A stretch of DNA of 64,000 nucleotides. Source: Clostridium kluyveri DSM 555. Lineage in GTDB: Bacteria; Bacillota; Clostridia; Clostridiales; Clostridiaceae. Location: assembly GCF_000016505.1 (NCBI RefSeq), contig NC_009706.1, positions 2,666,001 to 2,730,000 on the forward strand, read 5' to 3'. The notes beneath the pieces are model-generated. The model did no database searches and had not been told where the DNA came from. It was given only the letters and a program-made list of their open reading frames with translations. Below are positions 61,121-64,000 of this stretch, piece after piece (the first letter of the stretch is position 1; every line of letters begins with the position of its first letter). The position numbers and the translations under genes were made by a program.

Positions 61121-62478
61121 ACAGCATCCCTCGCTTTCCCAAGATTTGCTTTGACCGCATTAATAAGATCGGATTGTGTCTTTTCCTTTCGTCTCAAGGC
61201 ATTCATAACATCTTCATCAATCGTGCCTTTAGTAATAATGTGATGAATAACCACTGTCTCATTTTGACCTTGTCTCCAAAGTCTCGCATTTGTTTGCTGA
61301 TAGAGTTCTAGACTCCAAGTAAGTCCAAACCAGATAAGCGTTGAACCTCCACTTTGTAAGTTGAGACCGTGTCCCGCTGATGCAGGATGAATAACCGCTA
61401 CAGAAATATCTCCGTTGTTCCAATCCTTGATATCCTTGGAAGTTTTAATTTCTCTGACATTGAATTTTGCCTTAATACGCTCTAAATCGTGATTATACCA
61501 ATAGGCAATAAGCACAGGTTTTCCGTTAGCACCTTCAATTAAATCCTCAAGAGCATCTAACTTGCGGTCGTGGATAATATGAGTGTTTTTATCATCATCA
61601 TAGATCGCACCGTTTGCCATTTGCAGAAGTTTTCCTGAAAGGACTGCTGCATTCATGGCATCTATTTCCTCATCAGCAAATTCAAAAACCATCTCTTCAC
61701 GAAAGTGATCATATACGGATTGTTCCTTGTCATTTAGATACACAGGCACTTCATTGATCATGCACTCTGGCATTTTCAGAAAATCCACTGATTTCATGGA
61801 AATGGTGATATCCGAAATGAGCCGATATATGGCATCTTCAGCACCTGGCAATGGTTTATATGAAAATACGATTTGCTGATTACGTTTATCTGGTGTAAAG
61901 AAGGAATTGCGGTAGTGAGTTATGTACCTGCCGAGTCTTTTACCCATGTCAAGAATACGAAACTCTGCCCACAAATCCATTAATCCATTACTCGATGGTG
62001 TACCCGTAAGACCCACAATCCGTTTTGCCCTTGGTCTGACTTTTAGTAGACTTTTAAATCTTTTGGCACCATAGGACTTAAAGGATGATAGTTCATCGAT
62101 GACCACCATGTCATAATCAAAAGGGATGCCACTTTTGTTTACCAACCAGTCAACATTTTCTCTATTTATAAGATAGACACTTGCAGGTTTCCTAAGAGCT
62201 GCCAACCGCTCCTGTTCTGTTCCGATGGCTACCGAAAACTCCAGTCCTTTTAAATGCTCCCACTTATTTATCTCAGCTGGCCAAGTATCCCTAGCTACTC
62301 GAAGTGGGGCAATGACCAGAACCTTTCCAATTTCAAAACTATCAAGACAAAGGTCGAATATAGCAGTTAGAGTAATGACGCTTTTGCCAAGACCCATTTC
62401 TAAAAACACCGCAGCAATGGGATGCTCTAGAATGAAGTTCGTTGCATAGGTCTGATATTTATGAGGATTGTATTTCAC
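61117..62478 (-). CDS. SNF2-type DNA helicase
   Basis: A 453-residue protein. The GTG at 62478 behind GGAGGGATACTCG is the best start (KYNPHKYQTYATNF follows); longer starts overlap the nuclease gene further. Motifs: EMGLGKSVITL (I), VIDELSSFK (DEAH-like DELS, II), GLTGTPSSNG (III), LQSGGSTLIWFG and QTNARLWRQGQ (VI). It is a phage SF2 ATPase/remodeller, probably in DNA replication or recombination. Confidence 0.9.
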   Translation of the reverse strand: MKYNPHKYQTYATNFILEHPIAAVFLEMGLGKSVITLTAIFDLCLDSFEIGKVLVIAPLRVARDTWPAEINKWEHLKGLEFSVAIGTEQERLAALRKPASVYLINRENVDWLVNKSGIPFDYDMVVIDELSSFKSYGAKRFKSLLKVRPRAKRIVGLTGTPSSNGLMDLWAEFRILDMGKRLGRYITHYRNSFFTPDKRNQQIVFSYKPLPGAEDAIYRLISDITISMKSVDFLKMPECMINEVPVYLNDKEQSVYDHFREEMVFEFADEEIDAMNAAVLSGKLLQMANGAIYDDDKNTHIIHDRKLDALEDLIEGANGKPVLIAYWYNHDLERIKAKFNVREIKTSKDIKDWNNGDISVAVIHPASAGHGLNLQSGGSTLIWFGLTWSLELYQQTNARLWRQGQNETVVIHHIITKGTIDEDVMNALRRKEKTQSDLINAVKANLGKARDAV

Positions 62479-62740
62479 CGAGTATCCCTCCAATCTGCTT
62501 AACATCATCAATGACATAGCAGGCAAAGCCTAACTTCTGTAATTGCTTTATTCTTCTAATCTGTAACAGGCGAGGTTTCTTTCCGGGAGCCTTTAATTCC
62601 ACAAATGCCATCTTCCCATGCGGTAAAAGCACTAGGCGGTCTGGCATTCCATCTAAACCTGGGCTAACAAACTTCGCAGCGATGCCTCCCATCTTTTTTA
62701 CCTCAGCCACCAGTTTCTTTTCGATATATTTTTCAAGCAT
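62459..62740 (-). CDS. VRR-NUC domain nuclease
   Basis: A 93-residue standalone VRR-NUC: KKLVAEVKKMGGIAAKF, GLDGMPDRLVLLPHGKMAFV (D), ELKAPGKKP (ExK) and RLLQIRRIKQLQKLGFACYV. It starts at ATG 62740 behind GGGAGGTATTT. Small phage VRR-NUCs cut branched DNA. It overlaps the helicase start by 20 nt and is probably its partner. Confidence 0.9.
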   Translation of the reverse strand: MLEKYIEKKLVAEVKKMGGIAAKFVSPGLDGMPDRLVLLPHGKMAFVELKAPGKKPRLLQIRRIKQLQKLGFACYVIDDVKQIGGILGEIQSS

Positions 62741-62958
62741 AAATACCTCCCATATAAAAAGGCCGGAACAAGAAAACAACTTTGAACCAATTTTCCTATA
62801 CGCGCGTGTATGCGTGTACGAACAGGCTACTATTACTTCTTTTTACTATTTATAAATAAATAGGTTACTTCTTGTTCCACTTGTTAAGAACCGTTGATTT
62901 TCCTTATCATTACTAACTTTAGGGAAAGAACAAGTATGGGAACAAGGTAAGGTACAAC

Positions 62959-64000
62959 TTAGCGTTGTTCCTCGACTCGGGAATAAGCTCGTTGCTTTCC
63001 GTAGACAGGAAACGTCACAACACCATTCTTGTTCCCAGTGTACTTGTTCCACTCACTGATCTTTCTCATAATGGCACCGATGGCATAGGAATCTGAAGGC
63101 TTTAGCATGGATGCCTCTTTACCGAAACACTCACACCAAATCTCCATATTGCAGACAAGGGTTCTTTGTACTGTTCCAACCCGGGTGCCGCCGCCAAATT
63201 CGCTACCGCCAAGGAAATTTCTACGCTCGTACAAAGACATCGTGTCCCAATCATCCGGCAAGAGCGTATCCAAGTAAGTACGAACCAGTCCTTCTCGTTC
63301 ATCTGTTTCCATAGCATCTGCCTGTTCACTAGTTGCCATGGATACATCATCACCTTCCAGGTAGAGTTTTTCGCCCTTCTCATAAAGCTCTAGTGTCTCT
63401 GCCCAAATCTGCTGTACTTCCTCTTTGGTCATCTGCCAAGCTTTCTTTTTACTGTTTCCGCTAATACGGACTGGCCAGAATCTGCGGTTGCCTGTAATAT
63501 CCCGAAGAAATCCGCTTTCTGCATTGGTAGAACCTACAATTACGCATTGACGGGGATGGCTTTCGACGTTGACCCCATAACTGGCACGGTACTTATCATC
63601 CGCCCTTGAAATAAAGGACTTTACAACCTCCACATCCGTCTTACGCATTCCAGCAAGCTCTCCTAGTTCCAGTAACCAATATCCCTGAAGTTTCTCAGCA
63701 CCTGATTTATCTTTCATGTCCGTAATGGTCAAACTATCTGAAAACCAATCCCCTGCAAGCTTCGCAAAGAAGGTTGACTTACCGATACCTTGAGGACCGT
63801 TTAAGATTAGAACACTATCAAACTTTGTACCTGGTCTATAAATACGGGCTACCGCTGCAACCATCGTTTTGCGAATCACCGCTTTTGTGTAGGAATTATC
63901 TGTTGCACCGAAATAATCAATTAATAGATTTTCTACTCGGCTAATACCATCCCATTTTGGCAGGGAGTCTAGGTACTCCTTAACAGGATGGTATGCTCGT
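62959..64000 (-). CDS. VapE-type ATPase/primase-associated protein, C-terminal part
   Basis: The frame stays open to the right edge (YHPVKEYLDSLPKWDGISRV, DYFGATDNSYTKAVIRKTM), so the N-terminus is outside. The visible SF3-like ATPase has LNGPQGIGKSTFFAKLAGDW (Walker A), WLLELGELAGMRK and IVGSTNAESGFLRD. The virulence-associated E family replaces the replicative helicase/primase in many phages. It marks the start of the replication module. Confidence 0.9.
   Translation of the reverse strand, partial: RAYHPVKEYLDSLPKWDGISRVENLLIDYFGATDNSYTKAVIRKTMVAAVARIYRPGTKFDSVLILNGPQGIGKSTFFAKLAGDWFSDSLTITDMKDKSGAEKLQGYWLLELGELAGMRKTDVEVVKSFISRADDKYRASYGVNVESHPRQCVIVGSTNAESGFLRDITGNRRFWPVRISGNSKKKAWQMTKEEVQQIWAETLELYEKGEKLYLEGDDVSMATSEQADAMETDEREGLVRTYLDTLLPDDWDTMSLYERRNFLGGSEFGGGTRVGTVQRTLVCNMEIWCECFGKEASMLKPSDSYAIGAIMRKISEWNKYTGNKNGVVTFPVYGKQRAYSRVEEQR

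Noticed and set aside
62780-62958. Alternating ACGCGCGTGTATGCGTGT tract before the VapE-type gene end, considered as origin or regulatory element
   Set aside because: No iterons, DnaA boxes or clear promoter around it; too little to call.
1-64000. CRISPR arrays, tRNA and rRNA genes
   Set aside because: No regularly spaced repeats with unique spacers and no cloverleaf or rRNA sequence was noticed by eye; a tRNA/CRISPR scan would settle it.

Overview
The window looks like low-GC Firmicute DNA, most likely from a Clostridium-type host. The evidence is AT-rich intergenic DNA, strong AGGAGG-type ribosome binding sites, TTGACA-17-TATAAT promoters, a T-box leader, leader-peptide attenuators, and a siphovirus-type prophage of the kind common in Clostridia. 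Species cannot be named from this sequence alone. No tRNA, rRNA or CRISPR array was seen.

Layout. (1) 1-5.7 kb: accessory DNA with much decay. It holds a MarR gene with a perfect 20-bp operator beside a frameshifted membrane protein gene, a TetR gene cut off inside its DNA-binding region, an MFS transporter behind a complete T-box leader, a partial GyrI-like protein, a GIY-YIG/DUF2087 pair, and fragments of phage genes. (2) 5.7-11.7 kb: a type I restriction locus with a half-size S subunit, HsdR, a two-domain HsdS and a convergent tyrosine recombinase with repeats at the HsdS end. No HsdM gene is present. (3) 11.8-29.4 kb: an island of resistance-type and regulatory genes. It has a lactonase-like enzyme with a TetR regulator, an IS256-family remnant, an RlmA-type rRNA methyltransferase with a long leader, a decayed ABC transporter beside an intact two-component system, an ANT(9)-like nucleotidyltransferase, a GrpB-GNAT fusion, a SAM methyltransferase, another nucleotidyltransferase, and a mef/msr(D)-type pair that keeps both short leader peptides.

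(4) 29.4-64 kb: one end of a prophage, almost entirely on the minus strand and running off the window. Reading left to right (opposite to transcription) it has three serine-recombinase-family genes and a SHOCT-like protein, lysis and baseplate genes, the tail genes (including a programmed -1 frameshift in the tail assembly chaperone), head-tail connectors, capsid, protease, portal and large terminase. An accessory cassette follows (DUF5049, gamma-glutamylcyclotransferase, amidoligase, DUF4314, a 262-aa protein, a ParB-methyltransferase fusion and MetK). Then come small terminase, HNH nuclease, a late-type promoter, a sigma-like late regulator, a helicase, a VRR-NUC nuclease and a VapE-type ATPase.

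Most notable: the amidoligase/cyclotransferase cassette, in which two proteins share an unexplained C-terminal module and three phage promoters share a spacer motif; a restriction locus without its methyltransferase but with a recombinase parked at the end of hsdS; two phage cargo units with their own regulated promoters (XRE plus peptide deformylase, and a 144-aa unknown); and attenuator-type leaders in front of rlmA, mef and msr(D).
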